Assembly (NCBI RefSeq): GCF_015354735.1
Contig: NZ_JACEFJ010000005.1
Span: 248,001 to 312,000 of the forward strand
Source: Pararhodonellum marinum
GTDB lineage: Bacteria; Bacteroidota; Bacteroidia; Cytophagales; Cyclobacteriaceae
Length of the DNA: 64,000 nt
Direction: 5' to 3'
A program made the position numbers and the translations under genes. Position 1 is the stretch's first letter. Each line of letters starts with the position of its first letter. The notes beneath the pieces were generated by a model. That model was not told the origin of the DNA. It saw nothing but the letters and a program-made list of their open reading frames with translations, and ran no database searches. Below, piece after piece: positions 1-9,005 of the stretch.

Positions 1-398
1 ACGGTAGTCGCCTCATTCCAAATTCGAAGTTTGTAAGAGGACCATTTTGAAATTCCCTTTTGAAGCTGTTGGTATAGCCGGTGACATTGAAAATGATAAA
101 GATAAAGCAGGAATACGAAGCAAAGTTTGGCCTGCATGAAAGGCATTTGAAGATATCCCCAGCGATAGACCAAGACCCAAAACCCAAATATTAGGGTTAG
201 GATGGCAGATGGCCAGGTAATGCCCAGCCAAAGTCTTTTGGCCATCAGATCCAATTGTGGTTTTAGTATTTTTTGCACCTCCAATGGTTTTTCCATAGCC
301 TCTGTCTGATAGATAAAAAGGCGGACAATATAAAATAAACCTGCAAACCAAGTAACAATAAAAATGATGTGAAGTGCTTTCAGGTACTCAAATCCCAT
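1..398 (-). CDS. hemJ: HemJ-type protoporphyrinogen IX oxidase (UPF0093), 3' part outside the window
   Basis: Membrane oxidase of heme synthesis that converts protoporphyrinogen IX to protoporphyrin IX. I translated this frame by hand. It opens MGFEYLKALHIIFIVTWFAG and continues LFYIVRLFIYQTEAM, which is the HemJ signature with the conserved His in the first helix. FMQAKL near residue 89 carries the conserved Lys, and LRIWNEATT near the window edge matches the family's R-x-x-NE region. About 132 residues are visible; the family has about 150-180, so the C-terminus lies left of base 1. The ATG at 396-398 is divergent from meaB. An overlapping reading frame in the same stretch has no family resemblance. 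Confidence 0.88.
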   Translation of the reverse strand, partial: MGFEYLKALHIIFIVTWFAGLFYIVRLFIYQTEAMEKPLEVQKILKPQLDLMAKRLWLGITWPSAILTLIFGFWVLVYRWGYLQMPFMQAKLCFVFLLYLYHFQCHRLYQQLQKGISKWSSYKLRIWNEATT

Positions 399-537
399 GC
401 TCAATTTTTTCAACTAAATTACGGTGAAAAGATCAAACCACCGCAATAATCAAAGAAAACAAAGCAGTTGCTGGAATTTCTTCTGTTTCTTGAATTTATG
501 ACTTATCTTAAGCTACGTTTTTTTAAAGGGAAAAGGT

Positions 538-1542
538 TTGAAGGAAAAAAGGAAAAGGCTGGAGCCGACCACTTATGTCAAAGGCATTTTAGATGGAAAC
601 AGGATCATTCTAAGTAGAGCCATCACTTTGATTGAAAGCCAGTTGGAAGAGGATCAGGAACTGGCTTCCAAAGTCCTGGAAAAAGTATTGCCCCATTCAG
701 GTCAATCAATGAGGATTGGTATTACTGGCGTACCTGGGGTCGGTAAGAGTACTTTTATAGAACAATTTGGGAAGCTGGTTTTAAATGAGGGCCATAAGCT
801 GGCAGTTTTGGCCATAGATCCCAGCAGTTCCTTGACCAAAGGAAGTATCCTAGGTGACAAAACAAGAATGGAGTCCCTTGCAGCGGATGAAAGGGCATTT
901 ATCCGACCAAGTCCAGCAGGTACAGCCTTGGGTGGAGTTGGGGCAAAAACCAGGGAAAGCATGCTGCTCTGTGAGGCCGCAGGCTATGACGTGGTCTTTA
1001 TAGAGACGGTGGGTGTTGGGCAGTCGGAAACCCTAGTCAAAGGGATGGTGGACTTTTTTCTTTTGCTCATGCTGGCAGGGGCAGGGGATGAATTGCAGGG
1101 TATCAAGAAAGGCATCATTGAGATGACGGATGCCCTAGTTATCAACAAAGCCGATGGAGAGAATGTGAAAGCGGCCAAAAAAGCCCGAAGAGAATACACC
1201 AATGCATTACATCTCTTTCCTCCAAATGCCTCTGGATGGACTCCAAAAGTGAGTGTATGTTCTGCGCTAAAAAATGAAGGCATTGTTGATATCTGGGAGA
1301 TGATCCTCTCTTTTCAAATGAAAATGAAAAGAAATGGCTATTTTGAAGAAAATCGTTCTCAACAAAGGGTGGCCTGGATGCATGAAAACATCCGATACAT
1401 GCTGGAAAGGCAATTTTATTCCAACCGAAAAATTCGGGACCAGATTGAAAGCGTCCTGCCCGAAATAAAGTCGGGCAAAACCTCTTCCATCGCAATGGCC
1501 AGAAAATTGCTTAAAAGTTATTTTGCTGAGATTAAAAATTGA
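538..1542 (+). CDS. meaB: Methylmalonyl-CoA mutase-associated GTPase MeaB
   Basis: G3E-family P-loop GTPase that protects and reloads adenosylcobalamin in methylmalonyl-CoA mutase. The P-loop GVPGVGKST lies near residues 64-72, AIDPSSS and the ETVGVGQSE switch-like motif follow, and NKADG near residue 200 gives guanine specificity. At 334 residues it has the usual length. The only in-frame start that fits is TTG at 538, preceded by a purine-rich AAAGGGAAAAGG; an ATG at 498 is in another frame, and an in-frame stop lies at 499-501. Its client mutAB lies 4 kb to the right, on the other side of dnaA and the putative origin, so the pair is near but not in one operon. Confidence 0.93.
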   Translation: MKEKRKRLEPTTYVKGILDGNRIILSRAITLIESQLEEDQELASKVLEKVLPHSGQSMRIGITGVPGVGKSTFIEQFGKLVLNEGHKLAVLAIDPSSSLTKGSILGDKTRMESLAADERAFIRPSPAGTALGGVGAKTRESMLLCEAAGYDVVFIETVGVGQSETLVKGMVDFFLLLMLAGAGDELQGIKKGIIEMTDALVINKADGENVKAAKKARREYTNALHLFPPNASGWTPKVSVCSALKNEGIVDIWEMILSFQMKMKRNGYFEENRSQQRVAWMHENIRYMLERQFYSNRKIRDQIESVLPEIKSGKTSSIAMARKLLKSYFAEIKN

Positions 1543-1566
1543 ACCTCATTGTAATGTATGAAATCT

Positions 1567-1580
1567 TACTTTCGAAAGTA
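1567..1580. promoter_or_regulatory. 14-bp perfect palindrome upstream of the DUF3298 lipoprotein gene
   Basis: TACTTTCGAAAGTA is fully self-complementary and ends 15 bases before the ATG at 1596. It includes TACTTTCG, one mismatch from the Bacteroidota -7 element TAnnTTTG, so it may be an operator, a promoter, or chance. No regulator is apparent. Confidence 0.25.
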
Positions 1581-1595
1581 TAAAATCAATCGCTT

Positions 1596-2342
1596 ATGAA
1601 AAATCACAGCCTAATTTTCCTGTTTTTTGTGATTTGCATTTTTTCCTGTACTCCTAAAGGTGACATGAAATATGAAATGGTGGACATTGAAGAAAAGTCA
1701 TGCGTTGACGAGCAGTGTGCAACAGTGGAGATAAGCTATCCAAAGTTTACGGGAAGAAGAAACAGAGCTAAACGGGTCAACCAACATGTGCAGGAACAGT
1801 TAAAAATGTACATTCAACTGGGTGAACCTCAGGAATGGGAAAGTGTCGAAAAAGCCATCAATTTTGTATTGGAGGCCCACGAGATTTACATGCGGGATTA
1901 TCCGGAAAGTACGCAGGAATGGACCATGGAGGTCAATGGAAAGGTAGGTTATCAATCTGACGAAATCCTCAGCCTTTTATTTACCAACTATTCCTATACG
2001 GGAGGTGCCCATCCCATAGGTTATCAGATTTTTTTGAATTTTAATAAGAAAACAGGAGAGCTGTTGAATAAGGCAGATTTTGTTGGTGATGAAGCCCAGC
2101 TGAAGAAGCTGACTGAAAGGGCCTTCAGAAAAATACATAGAGTGGAAGAAGACATTGATTTGAAGGATGATCCTAGGTTTTTTCTGAATGAAGGGGAATT
2201 TTTTCTACCTGTAAGTATGGGATTCGATCAAAATGATTTTGTTTTGATTTATAACCCCTACGAAATTGGTCCTTATGTAATGGGATCCACTGAGATCCGA
2301 TTTAATTTGGCAGAACTTGAAGAAGTGCTTACGGTCTATTAA
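1596..2342 (+). CDS. Lipoprotein with DUF4163/DUF3298 (RsiV-like) domains
   Basis: Probable envelope lipoprotein of 248 residues. The N-terminus is a hydrophobic signal ending in IFSC, with the lipidated Cys near residue 18. After a linker comes a DUF4163-like segment (VEISYPKFTG), then the DUF3298 core with YSYTGGAHPIGYQIFLNFN near residues 130-148. These domains occur in the extracellular part of anti-sigma factor RsiV and in free lipoproteins; here there is no anti-sigma domain, so a sensing role is not supported. It ends 6 bases from the convergent dnaA stop. The molecular function is unknown. Confidence 0.8.
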   Translation: MKNHSLIFLFFVICIFSCTPKGDMKYEMVDIEEKSCVDEQCATVEISYPKFTGRRNRAKRVNQHVQEQLKMYIQLGEPQEWESVEKAINFVLEAHEIYMRDYPESTQEWTMEVNGKVGYQSDEILSLLFTNYSYTGGAHPIGYQIFLNFNKKTGELLNKADFVGDEAQLKKLTERAFRKIHRVEEDIDLKDDPRFFLNEGEFFLPVSMGFDQNDFVLIYNPYEIGPYVMGSTEIRFNLAELEEVLTVY

Positions 2343-2348
2343 CGACGA

Positions 2349-3776
2349 TCAATAGGATCTCATTTTGAACTTTTTCCGTTGGTCATTTACCGCATTTCTG
2401 AAATTGGTATCTGTTTCCATCAGGTCATTGACTGTTTGAACTGCATGTATGACAGTGCTATGGTCCCTACCTCCGAAGTGATAGCCAATGGATTTAAGTG
2501 AGTGGTTGGTGAATTCCTTGGCAAAATACATGGCGACCTGCCTTGCAGTAACAATTTCTTTCTTTCTGGTTTTGGCCTTCAAGTCTTCCAGTTTGATGCC
2601 ATAATAATCTGAAACTGTCTTTTGGATAAAATCTATGCCGACCTCGGTTTCAATGTCTTTGACAATGTTTTTCATGATGTTCTTCGCCAGACCAAGGTCT
2701 ATCTCCACACGATTGAGGGAAGCATGGGCAATGAGAGAAATCAGTACACCTTCCAATTCACGGATGTTGGTATCCACAGTATAGGCTAGGTATTCCAGTA
2801 CATCCTCTGGGATGGAAATACCCTCTGATTGCATTTTCCTTTTGATGATGGCCACTCGGGTTTCAAAGTCCGGCATCTGAAGATCAGCAGTCAGTCCCCA
2901 TTTAAATCTTGAAAGCAATCTTTCCTCTAATCCCTTGAGATCTCTAGGGGGGCAATCGGAAGTCATGATGATCTGCTTTTTACTTTGGTGCAGGTGGTTA
3001 AAAATGTGGAAAAACATCTCCTGTGTACGGTCTTTTCCGGCCAAAAACTGAATGTCATCAATAATCAGGACATCCACTTGCATATAAAAATTGGTAAAAC
3101 TTTTGACATTCCCATCCTTGATGGAATCCATGAATTGGTTGACAAATTTTTCGGAAGACACATAAAGCACAAATTTGTCCTCTAGTCCGTTTTTGATCTC
3201 ATTGCCAATAGCTTGTACCAAATGCGTTTTTCCCAATCCCACTCCTCCATAAACCATCAAGGGATTAAAAGAAGTGATTCCGGGCTTTGTGGCTACCGCA
3301 AATCCAGCAGATCTTGCCAGTCTATTACAGTCACCTTCAATGTAAGTGTTGAAAGTATAATTGGCATTTAGGTTGGATTGGAGCAACATATCGCTATGGA
3401 GCGATTGCATATCGAAAGGAGATTTGCTTTCCTGTTGTTCACTTTTCTGTAAGGGCCTTTTATTGGTTGCGGCATTTCCATGTGGATAACTTACCATGTA
3501 AGGTTGGTTTTGGGAATTACCCCGGTCCACCACCACAGCATATTCCAATTTGCCATTGGGCCCCATGACGTTCTTGATGGCCAATTTCAAAACCTGAACA
3601 TAATTGTCTTCTAACCACTCATAGAAAAATTGGCTTGGAACCTGAATGGTGAGACTACTTCCATTTAGCCTTACTGGATTGATGGGTTTGAACCAGGTCG
3701 AAAAACTCTGGTCGTTTACGTGCTGTTCTATCACACGCAAGCATTCATTCCATACCGCTGTAGCCTCTGAACTCAT
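2349..3776 (-). CDS. dnaA: Chromosomal replication initiator DnaA
   Basis: AAA+ initiator that binds DnaA boxes and opens the origin. At 475 residues, the order is: domain I (about 1-85), a short variable domain II (about 86-130), AAA+ domain III with Walker A GGVGLGKTHL near 177-186 and Walker B LIIDDIQFL, and domain IV ending with the box-recognition helix GGRDHSTVIHA near residue 440. It reads leftward, away from a cluster of DnaA boxes centred about 2 kb upstream. A perfect box (3481-3489) lies inside its own domain II coding region. The two split 5'-nucleotidase genes lie directly upstream on the same strand, 86 bases away. Confidence 0.98.
   Translation of the reverse strand: MSSEATAVWNECLRVIEQHVNDQSFSTWFKPINPVRLNGSSLTIQVPSQFFYEWLEDNYVQVLKLAIKNVMGPNGKLEYAVVVDRGNSQNQPYMVSYPHGNAATNKRPLQKSEQQESKSPFDMQSLHSDMLLQSNLNANYTFNTYIEGDCNRLARSAGFAVATKPGITSFNPLMVYGGVGLGKTHLVQAIGNEIKNGLEDKFVLYVSSEKFVNQFMDSIKDGNVKSFTNFYMQVDVLIIDDIQFLAGKDRTQEMFFHIFNHLHQSKKQIIMTSDCPPRDLKGLEERLLSRFKWGLTADLQMPDFETRVAIIKRKMQSEGISIPEDVLEYLAYTVDTNIRELEGVLISLIAHASLNRVEIDLGLAKNIMKNIVKDIETEVGIDFIQKTVSDYYGIKLEDLKAKTRKKEIVTARQVAMYFAKEFTNHSLKSIGYHFGGRDHSTVIHAVQTVNDLMETDTNFRNAVNDQRKKFKMRSY
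3481..3489 (-). promoter_or_regulatory. Perfect DnaA box inside dnaA
   Basis: The plus strand reads TGTGGATAA, the complement of consensus TTATCCACA. It covers codons for Ser-Tyr-Pro-His in the domain II linker, where protein-level constraint is low. It could titrate DnaA or take part in autoregulation, or be an outlying box of the origin. Confidence 0.55.
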
Positions 3777-3862
3777 TATAATATTATGATCCTTTTTTTG
3801 ACCTTACTATTTTGAAAGGGCATCAAATTTGGTCAAAATATATTTAAATAAAAAATGAAATT

Positions 3863-4792
3863 TCACTTGTCTTTTCGGTTTATAAGTATGCTACTGCTGC
3901 TCAAGTTATTTATTCGGCCATCTTTATCAAAGACAAAATCAACTTTGCCCATTTTGATTCCTGCCCATCCAACCTGATTGACTAAAGTGATATTTCCATC
4001 AGCATGTTGTACAGCGATAGGTTCGTCCAAAAAGGTATGTGTATGTCCTCCGATGATCAGATCAATTCCACTTACTTGAGCCGCTAGTTTCAAGTCATCT
4101 ATCTTTTCTGATTGGTAAGCATAACCTAAGTGGGAAAGGCAGATGATCAACTGGCATTTTTGAGATTTCAACTCTTCCACCATCTCCATTGCAATACCCA
4201 CTGGATCCAAATAGCGGGTACCACCATAATGTTTGTCAGCCACCAAGCCCTCTAATTCAATTCCCAATCCAAATACACCTACTTTTATACCACCTTTCTT
4301 AAATACTTTGTATGGTGGAAACTCGTTACGCAATAAGGTAGTGCTAAAATCATAATTGGAATTGATCAGTGGGAATTTGGCATGTTCCAGTTGTTCGAAG
4401 AGTCCTTCTAGACCATTGTCAAATTCATGATTGCCCAAAGTGCTGGCATCATAGCCCATTTTGCTCATCAATTTCAACTCTATTTCCCCTCCATAAAAAT
4501 TAAAATAAGGAGTTCCTTGAAAGATGTCTCCAGCATCCAACAACAATACATTGTCTTCTTCCAATCGGATTTTTTCTATCAGCGTTGCCCTCGCAGCAAC
4601 CCCTCCCTGATTGGCATTTCGACTGCCATCATCTGGAAAAGGCTCTATTCGGGAATGGGTATCATTGGTGTGCAAAATGGTGATTTTCTTAGAAGAGGCG
4701 GCAAAGGTTTCTCCTGACCATAAGGTAGGCGCGCAGATAAGGGCAGAACTGCCAACCACCAGGTTTTTAAGGAATTTTCTTCGGTTTTCCAT
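3863..4792 (-). CDS. 5'-nucleotidase/UshA-type metallophosphatase, catalytic domain only
   Basis: Probably hydrolyses nucleotides or related phosphate esters outside the cytoplasm. It has 309 residues. The N-terminus NRRKFLKN followed by a hydrophobic stretch looks like a twin-arginine signal. The dimetal motifs follow in order: ILHTNDTHSR, LLLDAGDIFQG, STLGNHEFDNG, CLSHLG and IGGHTHTFLDEP. The substrate-binding 5'-nucleotidase C-terminal domain is missing from this protein and is encoded by the gene just upstream (4794-5546), one base away, so the two probably work as partners. dnaA follows downstream on the same strand. Confidence 0.9.
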   Translation of the reverse strand: MENRRKFLKNLVVGSSALICAPTLWSGETFAASSKKITILHTNDTHSRIEPFPDDGSRNANQGGVAARATLIEKIRLEEDNVLLLDAGDIFQGTPYFNFYGGEIELKLMSKMGYDASTLGNHEFDNGLEGLFEQLEHAKFPLINSNYDFSTTLLRNEFPPYKVFKKGGIKVGVFGLGIELEGLVADKHYGGTRYLDPVGIAMEMVEELKSQKCQLIICLSHLGYAYQSEKIDDLKLAAQVSGIDLIIGGHTHTFLDEPIAVQHADGNITLVNQVGWAGIKMGKVDFVFDKDGRINNLSSSSILINRKDK

Positions 4793-4793
4793 G

Positions 4794-5546
4794 TCAGTTA
4801 AATATTTGTCTGCCTTCTATTTGAGCATCTATTTTTATGCCTTGTTCGCCTTTAGACGTAATTTTTTTCATTAACATGTCTCTTAATGTGATTTCCGAAA
4901 TGAACAGCCTGGGAAGATCTTTTAAAAATTCCATTTGATCCCCACCGTTGGCAAGATAGTCATTGATAGCTACTGAATAGGTGCTCGATTCATCCAAGGG
5001 CTTACCTTGAATCAGCAACGACTTTACCTCTTTGTTTTCTGTTTCCAAGGTCATTCCGCTTATTCCTAGATTTTGATACGCTATGATGTAATTGACAAGA
5101 CGCTTGATATCTGAAGCCTGCATTTCCAATACATACAAATAGTTGTCAAATGGGGACAACTCAAAAATACTTCCAACTGTGATATCTCCTTCCGGAAGAG
5201 AATTTCTCAAGCCCCCGTTGTTCATCAACGAAATGTCAATACTTATTTGAAAATGCTCTTCTGTAAATTCCTTTTGTAAGTCAGCCACCAAATTTCCTAA
5301 AGGGGATTCCCCTCTTTTCTTACTCAATTCTTTTGCCCCTTCTGCTATGACCCTGTTCATTTCAGCATCTAGGGGGGCCTTATATGGCTGTATGAAGGCT
5401 ATGAATTCTGTTTTTTCGGAAACCTGGTTATCCACATCCACGAGTTTGTACTCGTGGTGCTGAATCAAATATGGGGCACAAGATGTTATCCACAAGAATA
5501 ACATCGGGAATCCCCAAAATCGGATGTTTGTTGTTGCTTTGGACAT
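4794..5546 (-). CDS. 5'-nucleotidase C-terminal domain lipoprotein
   Basis: At 250 residues it has a signal ending in ITSCAP, so it is probably a lipoprotein. The body matches the 5'-nucleotidase C-terminal substrate-binding fold: ESPLGNLVADLQ, the MNNGGLRNSLPEGDIT motif, a LSPFDNYLYVLEM stretch and YSVAINDYLANGGD. It carries no metal-binding half. Together with the next gene (3863-4792) it makes a full UshA-like enzyme in two chains, with the usual domain order reversed in the operon. The coding region contains two perfect DnaA boxes (5428-5436 and 5486-5494). Confidence 0.88.
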   Translation of the reverse strand: MSKATTNIRFWGFPMLFLWITSCAPYLIQHHEYKLVDVDNQVSEKTEFIAFIQPYKAPLDAEMNRVIAEGAKELSKKRGESPLGNLVADLQKEFTEEHFQISIDISLMNNGGLRNSLPEGDITVGSIFELSPFDNYLYVLEMQASDIKRLVNYIIAYQNLGISGMTLETENKEVKSLLIQGKPLDESSTYSVAINDYLANGGDQMEFLKDLPRLFISEITLRDMLMKKITSKGEQGIKIDAQIEGRQIFN

Positions 5547-6140
5547 GGTCCCTATGGATAGAATAAAAGATATATTAATGGTTTTTCAATATACAAAACC
5601 TTATTTTTGGGTATATGCTAAATGAAAAAAAGTTCTAGATAACTTTTTCAAACGGCGGAAATTAAACCTTCAGATGACCCAAATATTGTTTTCAGCATTC
5701 CCGAAGCAGGATAAATCCGATTGGCTTGCCTTAGCCCAAAATGATTTGAAAGGCCAAGATGTGGAAAAGACACTTTCCAAGACTTATCCACATAATTTGA
5801 CCATCCAACCTTTTTATACCGAGGAAGACCTACCCGTCATTCCTATTCCCCATCATGCATTTCATTCATTAATAGATGATGAGGGCATATCTCCAAGAGT
5901 ATGGTACAATGCAGTATTGATCGACGCAACTAACGAGAAGTCGGGAAACGAGGAAATTTTGATGGTACTTAATCAGGGAGCTGATGCCTTGATTTTGGAA
6001 ATGGATGAGGAAACTGACTTGGATGTACTACTGAATAAGGTGCTTTTGGCCTATATAGAATTGTGGATAAAGCCCAAAAACCGTCCTTTGGATGTAATGA
6101 GGCATTTCTTCGGCTGGATTAAAAAACAGCATGTGGATAA
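5428..6140. other. Probable chromosomal origin (oriC): cluster of perfect DnaA boxes
   Basis: Exact TTATCCACA occurs on the plus strand at 5428-5436, 5486-5494 and 5784-5792, and on the minus strand at 6062-6070 and 6132-6140. A one-mismatch copy follows at 6216-6224. A given 9-mer is expected about once per 131 kb counting both strands, so five in 713 bases is far above chance. The cluster brackets the AT-rich gap 5547-5673, and the flanking genes (nucleotidase-dnaA leftward, mutAB rightward) diverge from it. Most boxes sit inside coding sequence, which is unusual for an origin. Inference from motif and context only; no GC skew was computed. Confidence 0.65.
5547..5673. other. AT-rich divergent gap, candidate DNA unwinding element
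   Basis: The 127-base gap between the divergent nucleotidase and mutA genes contains long A/T stretches, especially about 5565-5660. It must also hold promoters for both directions. It lies in the middle of the DnaA box cluster, so it is the natural place for strand opening. A sequence near 5553 resembles a degenerate box. Confidence 0.45.
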
Positions 6141-6894
6141 GTCTGATCTCCGTGGAGGCCTACTTTGGGATAGTTTTGAAGGTTCATTAAGTGATCAACC
6201 TATCTTATTGGAAAATGTGGATATCTATTTAGAGGGAAAACCTTTTCCCAATTTCAAATGCACCACCATGATGGACAGGCATTTTAATAACCTAGATCAT
6301 GTTTCCCAAATCAGTTATTCCCTTGCAGGAGTAATTGAAAAGATAGACATGTTAAATCAACAGGGATGCTCTACAGGAGATTTACTGAAAGACTTCTGCC
6401 TGCAAATGACGGTCGGAAATTCCTATTTTTTGGAGATGGCCAAAATAAAAGCAGTACGATTGGGTATCTTTCGGCTTGCCCAAACTTATGGATCGGACTT
6501 GAAGCCTGAGGATTTTAAACTATTTGTCCAAACCAATCCTGGTTCTGAAACAGAAGCTCAAGCAGAAGATAACCTTGTAAGAAATACTACCCAAGCTATG
6601 TCTGCCATTCTGGGTGGTGCCAATACCCTACATGTTAAACCACATGATGGGAATTTTCGGGAACCTTCGGTATTTTCCAAAAGAATGGCCAGAAACACGT
6701 CAACAATTTTAAGGGAAGAAAGCCATTTGGATAAGGTGATAGATCCTATGGCAGGGAGCTATTTTCTGGATCGGCTGACAGAAGACATGTTAGAATTGGC
6801 CTGGGACCATTTGGTCCATTTGGAAAATGAAGGGGGCTGGAAGTTTTTGGTAAAGGCCAATCATGGTCAAAACTCAAAAGGAGGAAAGTCATGA
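5674..6894 (+). CDS. mutA: Methylmalonyl-CoA mutase small subunit (short form)
   Basis: Non-catalytic partner of MutB in adenosylcobalamin-dependent interconversion of methylmalonyl-CoA and succinyl-CoA. The 406 residues cover the TIM-barrel half; recognisable stretches are [27 protein letters not shown] near residue 306 and [19 protein letters not shown]. The cobalamin-binding-like C-terminal domain of classic (about 600-residue) small subunits is absent, and the frame runs cleanly to a stop that overlaps mutB by 4 bases (ATGA). This looks like a natural short form, not a frameshift. Three perfect DnaA boxes lie in its 5' third. Confidence 0.92.
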   Translation: MTQILFSAFPKQDKSDWLALAQNDLKGQDVEKTLSKTYPHNLTIQPFYTEEDLPVIPIPHHAFHSLIDDEGISPRVWYNAVLIDATNEKSGNEEILMVLNQGADALILEMDEETDLDVLLNKVLLAYIELWIKPKNRPLDVMRHFFGWIKKQHVDKSDLRGGLLWDSFEGSLSDQPILLENVDIYLEGKPFPNFKCTTMMDRHFNNLDHVSQISYSLAGVIEKIDMLNQQGCSTGDLLKDFCLQMTVGNSYFLEMAKIKAVRLGIFRLAQTYGSDLKPEDFKLFVQTNPGSETEAQAEDNLVRNTTQAMSAILGGANTLHVKPHDGNFREPSVFSKRMARNTSTILREESHLDKVIDPMAGSYFLDRLTEDMLELAWDHLVHLENEGGWKFLVKANHGQNSKGGKS

Positions 6895-9005
6895 GGCCAA
6901 ATCTTCAAAACTGGAAAACAAAACAATTTCCCAAACCCAAACCTACGGGTTTCTGGAAAAGTGCAGAAGGCATAGTGGTAAACCCAGTATTTCATCCAGA
7001 GGACCAGAAAAGCATCGAGCACATAGGATTTATAGCTGGCCAAGAGCCATACCTAAGGGGGCCTTACAGCACCATGTACACCCAAAAGCCATGGACCATC
7101 AGGCAATATGCCGGATTTTCTACGGCAGAGGAGTCCAATGCCTTTTATCGTAGAAATTTAGCTGCCGGTCAAAAGGGGCTTTCCGTGGCTTTTGATTTAG
7201 CAACCCATAGGGGCTATGATTCCGATCATCCGAGAGTGCAGGGAGATGTAGGCAAAGCTGGTGTAGCAATAGACAGCATTTTGGATATGAAGGTGCTCTT
7301 TGATCAGATTCCCTTAGACCAAATGTCTGTTTCCATGACCATGAACGGTGCGGTGATTCCTGTTTTGGCCTTTTTCATTGTTGCCGCAGAAGAGCAGGGA
7401 GTGAACTCGCAACAACTTACCGGAACCATCCAAAATGACATTCTGAAGGAATTCATGGTGCGGAACACGTATATCTATCCACCCAAGGCCTCGATGCGCA
7501 TCATATCTGATATTTTTGAATTCACGGCGCAACACATGCCAAAATTCAATTCCATTTCCATTTCCGGTTACCACATGCAGGAGGCTGGTGCTACTGCTGA
7601 TCTGGAGCTGGCCTATACTTTGGCCGATGGTTTGGAATACCTAAGGACCGGTATTGCCTCTGGTCTACATGTCGATGAGTTTGCACCTCGCTTGTCCTTT
7701 TTCTGGGCCATAGGGATGAATCATTTTATGGAGATTGCAAAGATGAGGGCAGGCAGGTTGCTTTGGGCGAAACTTGTGCAGCAATTCAATCCTAAAAATC
7801 CCAAATCTATGGCCTTAAGGACCCATTGCCAAACATCCGGTTGGTCTCTTACCGAACAGGACCCCTTCAATAATGTGGCCCGAACCACAATTGAAGCCTT
7901 GGCCGCAGTAATGGGCCATACGCAATCTCTGCACACGAATTCGTTTGATGAGGCTATTGCCTTGCCAACGGATTTTTCAGCCCGGATTGCAAGGAACACC
8001 CAGAAATTTTTACAAGAAGAAACAGGCATTACCGCAACCGTTGACCCTTGGGGAGGTTCTTATTATGTTGAATACCTCACGGACCAATTGGTAAAAAAAG
8101 CTTGGGCATTGATAGAAGAGGTAGAAGAAATGGGCGGTATGGCCAAAGCCATAGAAGCAGGACTTCCAAAGATGCGGATAGAAGAAGCTGCAGCTAAAAA
8201 ACAGGCTAGGATTGATAGTGGAAAGGATGTGATAGTAGGCGTAAATCGATACCGGGTTAAGGATGATACTGTTTTTGAGACCCTTGAAGTAGACAATGAT
8301 GCAGTAAGAAATTCGCAGATTAAAAGGCTGGCTCTGCTGAAATCTGAAAGAGATCAGTCTTCCGTTGAAATGGTCTTGGCCAAAATTCAGGAAGTTGCTC
8401 GGACAGGAAAAGGAAATTTGTTGGAAGTGGCGGTGGAAGCTGCAAGAAAAAGGGCTACTTTAGGTGAAATTTCATTGGCTATGGAAAAGGAATTTGGCAG
8501 ACATAAAGCAAACAACAAAATCATCTCCGGAGTGTATGCCAAAGAAGCCCAAGATGATACCAGCTTCAAAGAGGCCCAAATTCTGGCCAACCGATTTTCA
8601 GAACTTGAGGGCAGAAGACCTAGGATCATGGTAGCGAAAATGGGGCAGGACGGCCATGATCGAGGAGCAAAAATCATAGCAACCGGATTTGCAGACCTTG
8701 GTTTTGATGTGGATATAGGACCCCTGTTCCAGACTCCCGAGGAGGTGGCTCGTCAAGCGGCCGAGAATGATGTTCATATAGTAGGCGCTTCCTCCTTGGC
8801 AGGGGGACATAAAACCCTAATTCCGCAACTGATCAATGCCCTTCATTCCTTGGGAAGAGGCGATATCATGGTGATTGCCGGAGGCGTTATCCCCAAAAAA
8901 GATTATGATTTCCTGTTTCAAGCAGGCGTATCCTCAGTTTTTGGGCCGGGAACGGTTCTGCCTAAAGCTGCTTCCGAAATATTGACCAAGTTGTTGGAAA
9001 ACTGA
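6891..9005 (+). CDS. mutB: Methylmalonyl-CoA mutase large (catalytic) subunit
   Basis: Catalytic B12-dependent mutase of 704 residues, the normal length. The TIM barrel shows [14 protein letters not shown] near residues 62-75, [22 protein letters not shown] and [12 protein letters not shown]. The cobalamin domain near residue 585 carries [10 protein letters not shown], where the His of DxHxxG is the lower axial cobalt ligand, then [12 protein letters not shown]. It overlaps mutA by 4 bases and ends directly against the convergent gpsA stop. With MeaB it supports propionate/odd-chain/branched-chain metabolism or succinyl-CoA conversion. Confidence 0.97.
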   Translation: MRPNLQNWKTKQFPKPKPTGFWKSAEGIVVNPVFHPEDQKSIEHIGFIAGQEPYLRGPYSTMYTQKPWTIRQYAGFSTAEESNAFYRRNLAAGQKGLSVAFDLATHRGYDSDHPRVQGDVGKAGVAIDSILDMKVLFDQIPLDQMSVSMTMNGAVIPVLAFFIVAAEEQGVNSQQLTGTIQNDILKEFMVRNTYIYPPKASMRIISDIFEFTAQHMPKFNSISISGYHMQEAGATADLELAYTLADGLEYLRTGIASGLHVDEFAPRLSFFWAIGMNHFMEIAKMRAGRLLWAKLVQQFNPKNPKSMALRTHCQTSGWSLTEQDPFNNVARTTIEALAAVMGHTQSLHTNSFDEAIALPTDFSARIARNTQKFLQEETGITATVDPWGGSYYVEYLTDQLVKKAWALIEEVEEMGGMAKAIEAGLPKMRIEEAAAKKQARIDSGKDVIVGVNRYRVKDDTVFETLEVDNDAVRNSQIKRLALLKSERDQSSVEMVLAKIQEVARTGKGNLLEVAVEAARKRATLGEISLAMEKEFGRHKANNKIISGVYAKEAQDDTSFKEAQILANRFSELEGRRPRIMVAKMGQDGHDRGAKIIATGFADLGFDVDIGPLFQTPEEVARQAAENDVHIVGASSLAGGHKTLIPQLINALHSLGRGDIMVIAGGVIPKKDYDFLFQAGVSSVFGPGTVLPKAASEILTKLLEN

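Noticed and set aside
13-351. 112-codon open frame on the minus strand at the left end
   Set aside because: It overlaps the HemJ frame, which matches its family over its whole visible length; this frame matches nothing.
1457-1477. TGCCCGA/TCGGGCA hairpin inside the 3' part of meaB, resembling the 20-bp array unit
   Set aside because: The encoded residues fit the expected MeaB C-terminal region, so the palindrome is probably coincidental; similarity to the array unit is limited.
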